Part shown: positions 1 through 13,380 of the stretch, piece by piece
Position numbering within the stretch: position 1 is the stretch's first letter
Layout of the letters: every line of letters begins with the position of its first letter
Source of the DNA: Branchiostoma floridae
Lineage: Eukaryota > Chordata > Leptocardii > Amphioxiformes > Branchiostomatidae
Reading direction: 5' to 3'
Assembly: GCF_000003815.2 (NCBI RefSeq)
Contig: NC_049997.1
Location: forward strand, 7,250,695-7,314,694
DNA: 64,000 nucleotides
The notes under the pieces: model-generated
Databases searched by the model: none
Told to the model about the DNA's origin: nothing
Seen by the model: the letters and a program-made list of their open reading frames with translations, nothing else
Position numbers and translations under genes: made by a program

Positions 1-1461
1 ATCTTTCACATCTTCTACAACACGAGAGAGCTTTACAGCAAGTCAAATCAGTTGCCAATGGCAGACGCAAAATGTCCAACGGGCCCAATTAGCGGCGGGA
101 CTGGCGTACAGGCACACGAGAGGGTCGGGAAGGTACCCCAGGGGAGACATCAGACAAATGTTATCGTTAAGAGCTCATCAACAGGAATAGCCTCCTTAGC
201 AGCTTTTATGTAGTCTCTACCAGACTGACTATGCTGCTGCTGACTATTATTAGGAGCAGAATATTATTAGGAAACATGAACCTAAGTAAGCATGTACTAT
301 CTCCCCTGGCCAATTTCTCGAGTTTTATTGCCGAATTCTATAGTATATTGTTCCCGCACCCCTGTAGGAAGGCCGGGCAACCAGACAGCAATACGCCATC
401 AACAAAAACGTAACAAAAAATCTAAACGCTTCTGGCTTAGAAATCTAAACTTTATTGAGGACACAGAGAAGACTAAAATATATGATGTATATGATGTAAA
501 TTTGTAACCGTCTTGCTTATACAATGTAAGTTAATGCTAGTGATTTTATGATTCTATGTTTATTGCAGCAAATTGTATTTGTAATATGTAACATGTATGT
601 ACTTCTTTCCCAGGGTTAGCCCTTGACAATAGCCCATGGCTAGTTGGGCAGCCCTGGCTGTATGTATACAGCTGAACTAATAGATTAAAAAAATGATTTA
701 AGACTAAAAACGACATTACTTGGAGCAAATCTCACAAACGATGTCCGACCTTTATTTATTCCTTTTTAGTTTTATTACCGGCCCATGCCAAGATTTCCAT
801 GTTTGTTGGACCGTCTGTATGTTGTCTTTGTGATAAAAGATCAAGTTCAATACTAGTATTATGGGTCTCCTAGCGGTTGCCTATGGTACTGCAGTGGGAC
901 TTGATATCTTCTGTTCCGGACATGGTATTTGAGTGGTAGAGGTCTTTCTGCATGAAAACTACCATGCATTTTTATGTGTATTCTGTACTTTGCAACATGG
1001 AAAGACTTTGACCAAATCCTTGACGTGATCTTTTCTTCACTGTTTAGCCGTTGTCATGACTACAACAATAACAAACCTCCCTCTCCCCACCGTCGAACAT
1101 GAGCTTTGCCCTCTCAATTTGACGTTTTTCACTCGTAAACTTTTCTCTATCGGCTCTCAGCTTTGCTACAGTCTTAAGACTGTGTGATCACCTGAAGGCT
1201 GGACCAACGTCTTGCAAGAAAAGTCTCGTGTAGCAGTCTGTATCTTGAGAGTCGTTTTCCTAATTAGAAACCTGAAAATCCCGCCCTTCGTCTCCTGAGT
1301 AAATAGAAGACTGGCTTTGATGCTGAGATTTGTGTATGTGACCACGTGTGAGGGTCTATATGGGGGTGATGGCAACACTTATCGGCAATTTTAGGAGGCT
1401 GGCAATGCATAAAGGTAAATTCAGGAAGGCCGTCAAACCTCAACGGTAAATTCATGCCCCG
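1..1461. other. No gene seen
   Basis: This is AT-rich sequence with many stops in all frames. A segment at 570-690 looks like retroelement 3' UTR debris but cannot be assigned. Confidence 0.5.
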
Positions 1462-1696
1462 TGCACTGAAACTCTACTCAAAGAGCTGTTCTGTATAGCA
1501 GATTTTATAATGTACGTCTTAACTTTATTGTAAATTGTATTTTAGTGATTTTAATCTTATCTGTGTCGATCTAGTATTATACGGTCATTAGCTTGTGCGA
1601 TAAGTGCAGCGCTCCTTTAAGTCAACAGAGTTCATGTACCTATTTGCATATAGTGTACATGCAAGTTGAATTCTAATAAATTGAACTGAACTGAAG
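1462..1696 (+). mobile_element. Probable LINE 3' end remnant
   Basis: AT-rich non-coding sequence ends in an AATAAA-like stretch followed by short AACTG repeats. This is the form of a 5'-truncated non-LTR retrotransposon 3' end. No coding part is present. Confidence 0.35.
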
Positions 1697-2090
1697 TGGT
1701 GCACATTACTACAAGCACTACACTAGGTTCGGGCATCTCTGATTTTGTAAGAAGTAACACTAGTCTACGAACGCCGAAACGAGAAATCTCCCTTGTTGCT
1801 TTTGGGCAATCTGGTGGTCGAGTTCGTAATACGAAAAATTGTCAACAATCATGCTTTACGAACAGTTCAACGAACGACCGATCGACCAACCAAGTCTTGG
1901 AGCATATTGAAAGTACTGTCCAAGCAGAGGTTAGGCTCCGGCTGTTTTTTTAACGTTTTTTTAGTCGTTTATATCGGGCTTTCTATTTGGTCATTTTTCT
2001 TGAAGTACGCCAGCAAACGTTAGGTTTTGACACAACTAGATAAAATACAAAATAGAAAGCTCGATAAAAACGACTATTAGAGAAAAACCT

Positions 2091-5000
2091 TTAAGAGCAA
2101 ATGTCTGTAAGGATCAAACAATGGTGGCAGGGGTCAAAAAATAGATTTGGCTCATATTTTGCACAGTGATAGTACTTGGTCCACAACCCCTCAAAATAGC
2201 TTTCTTTTAGATCAAAACTCCTTGTTGCCATGGTAACGGGCAAACAAAGTTTTCTGGCCAATTTCCCCAATGTTCGTATCTCAAAAACACAGAAATCAGC
2301 ATATTTTACGGCACTGTCTCGGCAACACCTTTAAACCTATCATCAAAACAAAACAAGATCTAAATAGACCAACATTTGGGCTTTATAAAAATTGTTGTGA
2401 AATTTCCAAAGACGTACATTTTAGTTCTTGGGCAGCCTGAAAACAATGCGATGTTTCAAGCTTCAATAAAATCTGATTTTTGGCCCAACTTTGTAACGCT
2501 ATAAGTGCCGCTCTGGTACTTTTTTCGGCTTGAAATTTGTACCATATATAGATCATTAAAATATCTATCAAATGCATTGTTGCAAAGTTTGGTAACTTCT
2601 TTGGTTGTCACGTGACTGTCCCTTAAAGTAGGCCATTTTGTGTGATTGGTGAAAATTGTGAACTTTAGCCATGTTCAAAGTACGCTACATGACGAAGTAA
2701 AATATATTTCTACATCAACTTCTTATCAAAGATGGATCTATGTATTGCCTATCAAATAAATGCTTGTAGAGTTTCGGGTCATGACGTTCAGTCACGTGGT
2801 TGTCCCTGAAAGTAGTCCATTTTTTTTGCATTTGACGAAAATTGTGAATTTTAGCCATGTTCAACGTACGCTACATTACGAAGCAAAATAAAATTCTGAT
2901 TCAACTTCCTGTCAAAGGTAAATCTATGTACTTCCTATCAAAGGAATACTTTGAAGTAAAGTCACGTGGTTGTCCTTGAAAGTAGGCCACTTCTTTCATC
3001 GGACGAAAATTTTCAAACTACGCTACGTGCACCCTGGTATCCAGCCGTATTATAGTTCCCGAGTCTCTTTTGACCTCTTCGCAGATACATATTTCACTCG
3101 CGATCGTTCTCATTGAAATGTAAAAATGGCCTTATTGACTACATCATTAAGGTATAAGAGGATGTCCCTAGGGACACTTAAAAAGTGGACAGCTTTTTTA
3201 CACCAGGTCAAATAGAAAGCATGGAAAGCATCCAACAATTGTAACGTTTGTTACCGTCATTTCTGTACAACATTTTGTAAGCAAGGTGGGATACAAATGG
3301 CAGTCAACAACCCTTCCTTGTTACTTTAGAAAGCCAGAAAAACTGTGCAGTGTCACAAAAACGGTCATTTCTTGTCTTATGCGTGGATAATATAACCGTG
3401 GCAACCACCAAACTGGTGGTGGTAACGTTTGTTACCGAATTTGGCAACAGGAATAACCCAGCTCACACAGCCTCCAAGATAAGTGACAGTAGCGATCTGG
3501 CGTGTTCGGGCAAAGGGCCTGCTCAGCTGGTTTCACCTACTGAACAATCATTCTGGGAACTGAATTGTTACATCTTTGGCTACTATTTGAATTCTTCGTG
3601 TTCTCAGGCGACGGCCATTTTTTTAGGGGGTGAAATTCCACTAAGATAATCTTCCAAGCCATCAATCAAAATGAATCTTTTGTAAAACATTCCAGCGATT
3701 GTGGAAAAATGAAGGAACCTGTGATTTTGTCTAAAATTTGCTGCATATCAAGTCGCAAAAGCAGGCGACAGCATTTTTACATTTAAATGAGAACGAGCCA
3801 TTTGCGAGGAGGACAGAAGAGACTCGGGAGCTATAATATGGCTGGATACCAGGCTACGCCACGTGACGAAATTAAGAAGAATTCTGATTGAACTTCTGGT
3901 CAAATGTACATCTTTGTATTCTTTAATTTTCTTTCTTCGAATAGATGCTTGTAGAGCTTTGGGTCATGATATTTAGTCACGTGCTCGACAAAAATTGTGA
4001 ATTTTAGCCATGTTCAAAGTACACTACGTGACAAAGTAAATTAGGATTCTAACTCAACTCCTTCTTAAGGTTAGCATTGTTGCCTATCAACTAGATGCTT
4101 GTAGAGTTTTTGGGAGTGACGTTTAGTCCCAGGAAGTCTCTTAAAGCAGACCATATTTATACATGGTGTATCAACATTGTGAATGTTGATACACAATGAA
4201 CTTTTGTTCCCGTGTTAGTGTTCCTTTTGATACGCATTATAGAACATAGCTGAATTTAAAACATCTTAATTGCTTTATTACAAATTGATATTTACAATTA
4301 TAACAGAGTCATTGCTTAAGTAATCTTTAATTTAACACTGTAAGCCCATTATCGGTCATTGTAGTACCAATATGATATGCATTGGACATTGACAATGTTA
4401 AAAGAAAGAAACTGTTCAAGAGGCATCTTCTCCAAAGTAACAGAACCTCCTAACAGCATTTAGCTAACTATCTGCCCTACTTTAGGGAGCAACTGCACCG
4501 CAAAGAAAGACGACCCCAAGCCTTACTAACACTCACTCAACAGACAATGTTAAGGGCTTCACATAATCAGAATCAGTGCCAGTAAAGTATTTCAGTTCCA
4601 CAATTCGACAGATTTAACTACAGCCCTAAATGGCGACTTCTGGCCAAAAGCAAAATTTGACCTACATTCAGGGACAACCACGTGACTAAACGTTATGACC
4701 CGAAACTCTGCAAGCATTCATCTGATAGACAATACCTAGATGTACATTTGACTTGAAGTTGAATAAGAATTCTTGTTCACTTTGACACCTAGCGTACTTT
4801 GACCAAGGCTACAATTCACAATTTTCGTCAAATGCAAAAAATGGCCTACTTTTAGGGACAACCACGTGACTAAACGTCATGATCCAAAACTTTGCAAGCA
4901 TTCCTTTGATAGACAATACAAAGATGTACATTTGACTAGAAGTTGAATAAGAATCCTTGTAGGCTTCGTCACGCAGCGTACATCAAATATGGCTAAAATT

Positions 5001-5755
5001 CACAATTTTCGTCAAATGCAAAAAAATGGCCTACTTTTAGGGACAACCACGTGACTGAACGTCATGACCCAAAACTCTACAAGCATTTATTTGATAGGCA
5101 ATACATAGATCCACCTTTGATAAGAAGTTGATGTAGAAATATATTTTACTTCGTCATGTAGCGTACTTTGAACATGGCTAAAGTTCACAATTTTCACCAA
5201 ACACAAAAAGTGGCCTAATTTAAGGGACAGTCACGTGACAACCAAACAAGTTACCAAACTTTACAACAATGCATTTGATAGATATTTTAATGATCTATAT
5301 ATGGTACAAATTTCAAGCCGAAAAAAGTACCAGAGCGGCACTTATAGCGTTACAAAGTTGGGCCAAAAATCAGATTTTATTGAAGCTTGAAACATCGCAT
5401 TGTTTTCAGGCTGCCCAAGAACTAAAATGTACGTCTTTGGAAATTTCACAACAATTTTTATAAAGCCCAAATGTTGGTCTATTTAGATCTTGTTTTGTTT
5501 TGATGATAGGTTTAAAGGTGTTGCCGGGACAGTGTCGTAAAATATGCTGATTTCTGTGTTTTTGAGATGCGAAAATTGGGGAAATTGGCCAGAAAACTTT
5601 GTTTGCCCGTTACCATGGCAACAAGGAGTTTTGATCTAAAAGAAAGCTATTTTGAGGGGTTGTGAACCAATTACTATCACTGTGCAAAATATGAGCCAAA
5701 TCTATTTTTTGACCCCTGCCACCATTGTTTGATCCTTACAGACATTTGCTCTTAA
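2091..5755. mobile_element. Foldback DNA transposon, copy 1 (3.7 kb)
   Basis: Both ends carry the same inverted sequence, beginning TTAAGAGCAAATGTCTGTAA and ending with its complement, and the arms pair for about 1 kb. Each arm is made of degenerate units of about 184 bp marked by a CACGTGAC motif (for example at 4679, 4863, 5048 and 5232). TTAA flanks both ends and may be a target duplication or part of the terminal repeat. No transposase is encoded; the 64-codon ORF repeated in both arms is part of the repeat. A second element is nested at 3030-3856. Short inverted sequence also flanks it outside (1915-1953 against 5756-5795), so it may sit inside an older element. Confidence 0.85.
3030..3856. 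mobile_element. Nested CCTGGTATCCAGCCG-ended element in foldback copy 1
   Basis: Its terminal inverted repeats CCTGGTATCCAGCCG are flanked by a 9-bp duplication (cgctacgtg / cgccacgtg). It has the same internal sequence as 34882-35710. The 99-codon ORF inside shows no domain. Confidence 0.75.
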
Positions 5756-5997
5756 AAAACAGCCGGGGCCTAACCTCTGCTTGGAGAGTATACTGAAACC
5801 ACAAAGACAAGCTAAATCCACACTTCTCTTCTGCTTGGAAAGGAACGTTAATATGACCCATTTTGCTTGGTCATTTAGCCAACACACAAGCGCGCCCTCT
5901 ACCCGTAACGTACCCTGGGAGCCAGCCGGGATCGGGCAGCTAGGACAGTTTATTCGGTGGCCCAAGACAGTCAGGCCCGCCCGCCCGATCTCCTATT

Positions 5998-6095
5998 AGC
6001 GCCCCGGGGAGTTTAAGCCCGATGAGGTCACCTGCCCTTATCCAAGGGACAAGGGTAGCGATAACTCCTTCAGGCTTAAACTCCCCGGAGCGCTT
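5998..6095. repeat. Small inverted repeat
   Basis: The sequences agcgccccggggagtttaag and its near complement near 6073-6095 bracket about 55 bp. This is probably a MITE remnant. Confidence 0.5.
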
Positions 6096-7038
6096 ATGTG
6101 AGATCGTTGGGCTGACTGCCTTGGCTCCCCGAACAAAACTCGCTAGCTACCCGGTCCTGTCTGACTTCCAGGGTACCCGTAACGTTTCCTACACTTCCGC
6201 TCCGTCACGTTTCCCAAAACCTGCCGCCCCTCAGATCTAACAACCCGCGCCGCGGCCACCTGTTCGGCCGCCCTACTTCTGACTGGTCCGAGTGCACGGC
6301 TCACTACACCGCTAGTCATAGAGGAGCGTTCCTCTACAGGGGATTACTCTAAACGTGTATGAAAGGCTGTGGAGTGGTTGTCATTGTGTAAGAAGGACTC
6401 CCTCTTCAAGAGAAAATCCTCTTATAGCCCTTCTTCTGAAGTACTCGTGAGGAGTAGCGAGAAGAGAGAACGCGCTAAAAGCTACACGTACGTTAGGGAA
6501 CGGAGAAGGACCTTCCTTGTCGTTTTGAAGGCTCGCTTGTGATCTACTAGTACATAGTCTTGTATAAGTCTCTCTATCTGGAGTGTATCTGATAGAAATA
6601 ATTATTTGCTCCCAAGAACAAGGATGAATCAAGGATGTTAACGTTGAGATCTAACACTCTTCAGGACATTTCTTAAGCAATAGAATGTGACCTAATACTG
6701 ATTAAGTTTACGCCAAGTGATTCCGAAACGATGCGTTGGTTGCTTGGAAAACACATTTCAGCGACACCTTTGGCTATGAAGTTATGATTGTATGTGTGCG
6801 TTATTTCTGAAGTTGAACAACTTATTACCTATCAATACCCGTGGGAAACCTGTCGGTCAAATGGCTTTCTAATAGCTTTACCCTTCCGAGAAAAATACTT
6901 TCATGTACAAATCCAATCACGCTTTTGACATTCGCGATGAAACTTGATCATGACCGCATTGATCGCGCTGGTATGACGTAAATGGGAGGGCAAAGTCGGA
7001 TGAAATCACATCACGATTACAGGACTAATGGTGCATGC

Positions 7039-7458
7039 TATGGCTGGGTATCGGTACAGCGCACCGGTACAAAACGTTATTGGACCTGTCCAGAAAAACT
7101 GGACCTGAAAAAATTAGGTGGACCGGATGTTGGACCGATTAGAAAATTAACAGATTATTTTATCAGGCATTCACACGAACTGGCACTTGCAGGTGGAAGA
7201 AAATGACAAGAGTGAAGTAGAGTAGAGTTTATATTAATTCTAAGTTTTACAGCCAACCTTACAGGTGCAGTTAGCGTTGTAGGATTTAAAAACGCCAGTG
7301 TAAGTCTAATACTCCACCAAACAGATCTCTTTGTAGTGAAATGGACCATTGGTATGAGTCATACTGCATCAGGTCCATTTCAGGTCCGGACCTGGACCTG
7401 ATCCTTTGGACCTGAACCTGACCTGGACTTGAATTTTCTGTACCGGTACCCATCCCTA
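7039..7458. mobile_element. hAT-like MITE (GGCTGGGTA ends), 420 bp
   Basis: The ends pair as ggctgggta / tacccatccc, and the element is flanked by a perfect 8-bp duplication gtgcatgc (7031-7038 and 7459-7466). An 8-bp duplication is typical of hAT elements. The interior is rich in GGACC repeats and encodes nothing. Confidence 0.8.
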
Positions 7459-7504
7459 GTGCATGCTCCGCCATTGCTAGTTCTTCTCTTGGCTGGTCAC
7501 AGTA

Positions 7505-7712
7505 CTGTAAATGCATGTAATTTCGCGGGGATTTAATTTCGCGGTAGCGGGGAAAAGGACTTTTCGCGGTGGTTTTAAGTTCACGGTAGCACCATGCACT
7601 GTAGTCTCTTACTGCCATGGAAAAATGCTCGCGGTGGTTTTAAGTTCGCGGTGAAGCAGCCACCGCGAAAACCGCGAACATTAAACCACCGCGAAAGTTT
7701 CTGCATTTACAG
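7505..7712. mobile_element. CTGTAAATGCA MITE, copy 1
   Basis: This 208-bp palindromic element ends CTGTAAATGCA / TGCATTTACAG and is flanked by TA, as in mariner-like MITEs. The interior is full of TTCGCGG / CCGCGAA motifs. Four other clear copies lie in the window. Confidence 0.85.
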
Positions 7713-8248
7713 TATTGCATTACAAATTTTACGTGCAAACATTTTTTGTTACCTTTACCAAGTTACATTTTTGGTAGCGTTTCTGATAGCGTGTAGTGGC
7801 GTTTGTTGTTGAACAGAAAAAAAAAAGCTTAGGATGAATCGTTGTGAAATTTGACACGTGGATATGTCTGAGTCTCTTAAAGAAATGATTAGATTTTGTC
7901 CCCACCCGCAGGGTTTCTTTGGTATTAACGAAACGTACATTCATTTTGTTTTTCATACATAGAATCAATCAAAATGAGTTTAAGGTTGTCTTTTCTTGTT
8001 TACAATTCATTGCCAAAGTCCTATGGTATCATGGTTTACGAAATAATAAGAAAACCATTGCCAACTCACTACATCCCTCCAACTGAAATGGAATAGTCCG
8101 ATATGACGTATGGCTATATTCAGTCATCATCTCTAACTGCAGACAATCTGTTTCCTGGCGACATCCGGGATATTATATCAAATTTCCTGGACCTAATTTG
8201 ACCAATTTCTGTATCAATCTTTGGCGGCGAAAGAGATGGGATGAATCC

Positions 8249-8456
8249 ATCACTAGTTTGTGATTGAAATCAAAAGGGTTTGCAAAAGTGTTCACGTGGT
8301 CAAAACGTGTCAGCCATATTGGTGGGTTAAAGATAGTCTTCACATCGTACCAAACGAATTGAGATTGCCTTCAACCCAACCAACCCCAACCAATACGATT
8401 GACAACCTTTGGTCACGTGACTGCAAACCCTTGAAATTTCAATCACAAACTTGATC
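8249..8456. mobile_element. Palindromic MITE with CACGTG-bearing arms
   Basis: The arm tagtttgtgattgaaat, followed by gggtttgca, is complementary to the right end near 8420-8456. No coding capacity is present. Confidence 0.6.
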
Positions 8457-9404
8457 GATACCCTGAGGTGGATTTACTATGCAAACAGATATGGGATGCA
8501 AAATCGTGAAGTGTGAAGATTTTGGCTCCCGACATTTGCTTGGAATTGGATTAAGGACACTTGTGAAGTCACTGGACGAGAAGTGTTCAAAACGTCTGTT
8601 TTTTGCTCTACCTGAACACAACTGCTTTTTATTTCAACCCAAGTGGTGAAATTTGTTTTTGCCTTTCTGTGTGTATTTCAGCGATTTCCGAAATACTAGT
8701 ACTTAATCATAATGCACTGTTGCCATGGCAGGAGCTGCTAGTATTTTGTCTGTGTCTGTGTTTTGTCTGCATCAGGTGTCCTGAAATGTCCTGACCGCCC
8801 CATCCCCCACGAAGACTCCCACAGAGACAACGTAATTGCAATCATGAAAGGAGGAGACAATTCAATCATGTTTTGTAGATATCACTTTCTCGGCATGAGG
8901 CATACATAAATCTACACGAGGTTGTTCGTAATTTGCAGTTACTATAGAGATGTTTGTGTAATAGGGTGCATTATGTGCTTGTACACTATTGTCTAGAAGA
9001 TACTAGAAGATACTAAACTTGTAAGCCACTCTCACTGAGTTCTGGGATGATAGAAGGAACATTATCCCAGGAGAGTCTTATTCAACGTTCCTCTGGTGGG
9101 GACCAAGGCTTCATGGTCAGTGAGCACGATTCTGTAGTCAGTGAGTGTACACAAGAGCACCAGTATATTTAGGACACAGTCCTGCGGCTTTTCATTAAAC
9201 TACCCAGGATATAAGTTATCATGAATAAGGCACAGAAAAAATGTAACTTTCACTAATAGTTAAGGGAACATATAAATAGTAGAGCAGCACTACTGTACTC
9301 AGTCAGACTCAGAGAGAGAGAGAAAGAGAGTCAGAACAAAGAAGCGTCGACCGTACCACTGACTCCTAGTGTTTTCTTATAGGTTTGTGTGTATGGATAA
9401 CGTC

Positions 9405-9574
9405 AAGCAGCTAAGGAGCACAGCTGGCCAAAGAGAGTCATCAGCCACTGTCTCAGTGACGGCAGATCTCCGGTAGCCAAACACACTCCTACTCCTAGGC
9501 CGGCTTCACTCCTCTGACAGCTTTTGACACTATCTTAAACTTATGCTACCGTAGGATCTGCTTGGAGATTATTG
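9405..9574. mobile_element. Degenerate copy of the CTCCAAGCAGATC MITE family
   Basis: The right end matches taggatctgcttggagatta and the middle matches the family motifs (tttgacactatctta, gccggcttcactcct). The left end is diverged. Confidence 0.5.
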
Positions 9575-10009
9575 GAAGAGGATTACAGCTAAAAAGGCTG
9601 ATTGATATGTGTTCAGTGTTTACTGATTGTTTTAAAAGTTTAGACGTATTTCGAGTGGTTCGTGTTTATCTTTCTTCTAATCGTTCTTCTAGCCTCCAGC
9701 GGAAAGCAGATGTAAGAAAATAATAGACTTCTTATCCTTATCCTATCCATTCGTACATTTTGTAACTCGCTATCAGCTGAAACCGCAACACTGATGCTCA
9801 CTTCCCGTAACTAACCAACAATTCCTGGAAATGACAACCGTACAATTCCTGCTTCCGGAAACACCACCCGGTTGGTGCGCCTGTAGATGTACATGTGACG
9901 TGCTGCGTGACAAGCATGTTATGTTTCCTGTGAGATTCTGTCACTAGTAGTAGCTTTCATCTTATTGTAGTGTGATAAGTAGGTTTCCTTTCCTTACTAT
10001 ATATGTATA

Positions 10010-10183
10010 CAGTAGAAGCCAGTTAATTGCACAACGGATTAACGCACACTTTCGTTAACTGCACAGAATCCCAAAATCTCAAACTGGTGCGGTCCAGCTA
10101 AACAGCTTCGCATTATTGCACCGTCCGGATAATTACACGAAATTCACTGGCAAATAGGCCGTGCAGTTAAGCGGCTTCTGCTG
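10010..10183. mobile_element. pogo/Tigger-like MITE, 174 bp
   Basis: The terminal repeats CAGTAGAAGCCAGTTAATTG and the complement of CAGCAGAAGCCGCTTAACTG are flanked by TA. Both the TA target and the CAGT...GAAGCC...TTAA ends are typical of pogo-class elements. Confidence 0.75.
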
Positions 10184-10715
10184 TATTATAAATATACAAA
10201 GAGTGAAATTGCCCTCGATGTGAAGGTACAATACTATATTATACTACATTGGATAATCATTACGCAAATGGGCCAAATCACTTCATACTTAACTCATGAT
10301 AATATGTGACGATACCAACTTGTGTCTGTCACAGAGAAAAGCGGGCTATCATTTCGGTGTGTCACACCCAAAAACACTACCGAGGCTATGATATAAGGCA
10401 TTATTTGTGCATATTCTTTACGTTTACATGTCTATTTTTTTTACGGGCCCCGGTTTGTAAATGGGACGTTAGCCTAAGGAGGTTAGCCCTGGGAGAGGCA
10501 ACAGTGCCCAGACGCTGTACCATGTACATAATTACATGACCTTCGCGTTTGTACCTAATCCCGACAAGCCGTGCCCACAATAATCATCACGCACGGCTTA
10601 CGGCCCGACAAAGGAGACGTGCTTTTAACGACATTGGAACCGCGGACTGAAGATTACAGGACCGGGAGGACACGTGAATTATGCACGAGGCAACAAGTGG
10701 TTAGCGTGTTCCTAA

Positions 10716-10851
10716 TAATCTCCAAGCAGATCCTACGGTGCCATAAGATAGTATCAAAGCTGGCCAGGGAGTATAGCCGGCTAAGGGAGTCAAACGGGCA
10801 ACGGTAAGTTTTATACTATACATTACGCACCGTGGATCTGGTTGGAGATTA
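10716..10851. mobile_element. CTCCAAGCAGATC MITE, copy 1
   Basis: The ends taatctccaagcagatc and its complement flank tagtatcaaagctggcc and gggagtcaaacgggc. It has the same design as copies at 16208 and 17577. Confidence 0.8.
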
Positions 10852-11069
10852 GTTCCTTACACAAGGTACAGTTGGAATGGCACCTTGTCTGGATGTGATC
10901 ATGCCCAAGCAGATGTAAGGACAGAAGGTCGTAACGTTCAACCGGCAGCCCGTTTTTTTTACCTTCAGCCACACCAGCTAGAAAACGTTATGATCTTAAT
11001 TCCCAATATTTTCTTAACATCTACCAACACACCATAGAGATCCATCTGCAACTTCTTGAGTTTCGCTAT

Positions 11070-11211
11070 TCACAGATAGACAGACAGATAAACATACAGA
11101 CAAACAGACAGACAGACAATCAGACAGACAGACAGACAGACAATCAGACAGACAGACAGACAGTCAGTCAGACAGACAGACAGACAGACAGAAAGGCAGA
11201 CAGACAGACAG

Positions 11212-11264
<53 letters not shown>

Positions 11265-11430
11265 AAGGCAGACAGACAGAAAGGCAGACAGACAGACAGA
11301 CAGACAGTCGGGCAGACAGACAGACAGACAGACAGAAAGGCAGACAGACAGACAGACAGACAGACAGAAAGACGGAAAGACAGACAGACAGACAAACAAT
11401 CAGACAGACAGAAAGACAGACACACAGTCA
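11070..11430. repeat. (GACA)n microsatellite
   Basis: About 360 bp of CAGA/GACA tetranucleotide repeat carries scattered GAAAGG interruptions. It creates long false Cys/Leu/Ser ORFs on the minus strand. Confidence 0.97.
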
Positions 11431-11929
11431 CGAAAACAAAGCCATCTTGGCGAATAATGCAATGCTTTTAGCCTGACTAAAATCGGCAGGCCCTACAGTT
11501 CTCGGGGAAGGGGTCATTAACCCCAGCCAGCAAAAGATTGTGTGAACACAGGCTAGCAATGCTTTGGACAGGGTGATCGTGACTCGTTGCGCTTTGCTAA
11601 GAACGCGAGCCGTACCAAAAGTCACATTGTACTACAACTAGCTAAAAAAATATATAACGTTAAAAAACATCATGCTTCATGGGGATGATAAAAGAATAAG
11701 AGGTATATTCGCTAAAACAAGCATGGTATCTCAGCTTCAAATATGTAGTAATTAGCGGTTATTTGCTGAAGCTAAGCTTTTAGAATCGGTAAGCTTAAAT
11801 CCGACACTAAGGTGACTTGTCGTGTTTAGGGGTGACTTTTCTTAATTTCATTTAATTTAAAGAATGAAAAGGCATCAACAGTCCTAAATAACTGAAGACA
11901 TTGTCGCTAGTCAACAAATACACGCCCTT

Positions 11930-12256
11930 TCAAAACAGTGTACAGAATGGTAACGTTTTAGACATAACAGTGTTCTTGTCTGGTAGAATTTCAAGGTCAC
12001 TGGAGAAATTGGATTTTGCAGAGTTGTTGTTGGTGCCCTTCATGGCCCTCGAGCCATTGTGAATGGAACACTCCACATGATTGGATGCTAAGGTTGTTAG
12101 TATAACAAAGGGAACGGAGGTACCGTACGGAGCGAGCTCTGTTTGATCCCAGAAAATTAGTCTGTGTGATCTTAACGGTGTTTTCGTGTTGTCAACAACA
12201 TTGTGAGGATGGAAAAAAACACCTGCAGTGAAACTTAAAGTGTTAAGCACACACAC
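11930..12256 (-). other. Unexplained 108-codon ORF, possible terminal exon
   Basis: The open frame has a mixed, protein-like composition, with a possible acceptor (ctgcag) in front of VFFHPHNVVDNTKTPL and a stop after TLPFCTLF. No family was recognised. It could be the last exon of a minus-strand gene starting near 19.3 kb, an exon relic, or chance. Confidence 0.15.
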
Positions 12257-12907
12257 ACGGTTGCGTCGCCTGTTACTGAAGATTTCATATCACAATCTTA
12301 CATAGTTTTAGAAAACTGCAGTTACATATAAATAAAGAGTGATTTTTATTCCCCTTAGCCACAAACATATCATGTTGCTATACCCATGACAAGCACAGGA
12401 ATCATAGACAACTGCTATTCAGAGGGAAGTCGCCAGGGGGCCAATACTGTCGGGGGAAAAACGTCGTTGATTTTTAAGAACTAACCTTCAGCCAAAACTC
12501 GTTACGCTTTATTTGTAACGGCTATACGGTAGCATTGTCCAGACAAATCTTTGGAAAACATAACCTACATGTCGGGAATATAACTGTATTTCTACTACCT
12601 AATCTACAGATGGCGGCTGGGTCCTGTCAGTAGCACCCTACCTGGCTACTGACACTCCGGCAGTCTCAACCCAAGCTCGGGTCACAGCCAAGTAACAATT
12701 ACGCGTGTTACCCAGGCTATTACTAGGGTATAAACAGGCCAGCTACTCGGCTCCCATATAACTCACAGGCCGACAAGACAAGGGTACTCTGCTTGGGTAT
12801 TCTACTATTGTTGCCAGGGGGGTCCTTATGGGGGTGGCGGTGGTGTTGTGGTATGTAGCAGATCTTTCTAGAAATTCAAAGATTGTCATCACTGTTGTTA
12901 CTGTTAT

Positions 12908-13206
12908 CTATCTTTCTTTATCCCCTCTTTCTCTCTCTGAACAAGACGACGCTTGACACTGCTGTCATGTAGCCTCTTCTCTCTCTTTTATTCACTCTCT
13001 TTCTCTCTGATTCTCTCTCTTTCTTGTTCTCTCTCTTTCTGTGTAATTCACCGTCTCCTCTCTCTGTAGTCTAGGCTCTCTTCTCTCCCGAGACTCACTG
13101 ACTTCTTTGATTCTCTCTCTCTCTCTCTCTCCAAACTTCTCTCCCCCCCTCTCTCTCTCTCTCCCTCATTCTCTCCCCCTCTGTGGTTCTCTCTCTCCCT
13201 CTCTCT
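12908..13206. repeat. Pyrimidine-rich CT tract
   Basis: This is a stretch of CTCTCT/TTCTCT repeats with C-runs on the plus strand, strongly strand-asymmetric. Such tracts can form triplexes; no function is implied. Confidence 0.9.
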
Positions 13207-13380
13207 AGTGATCTTTTCCCAAACAGCACGGGCCCGTCAGTGTCGCCTGCCCGGTCCTGTAAACACAACCCCCACCTCTGACGTCTGCCCTGAGCCAAAC
13301 TGAACATTCGTCACATTCCAGCCTGATGACAGAACTCGGAACTCGGGCCTGTCCATTTTTCAAGAATTTACTGGAGGCGC

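Noticed and set aside
7286-7618. 110-codon minus-strand ORF
   Set aside because: It spans two MITEs (7039-7458 and 7505-7712).
11070-11431. Cys/Leu/Ser-rich ORFs on the minus strand
   Set aside because: They are translations of a GACA microsatellite.
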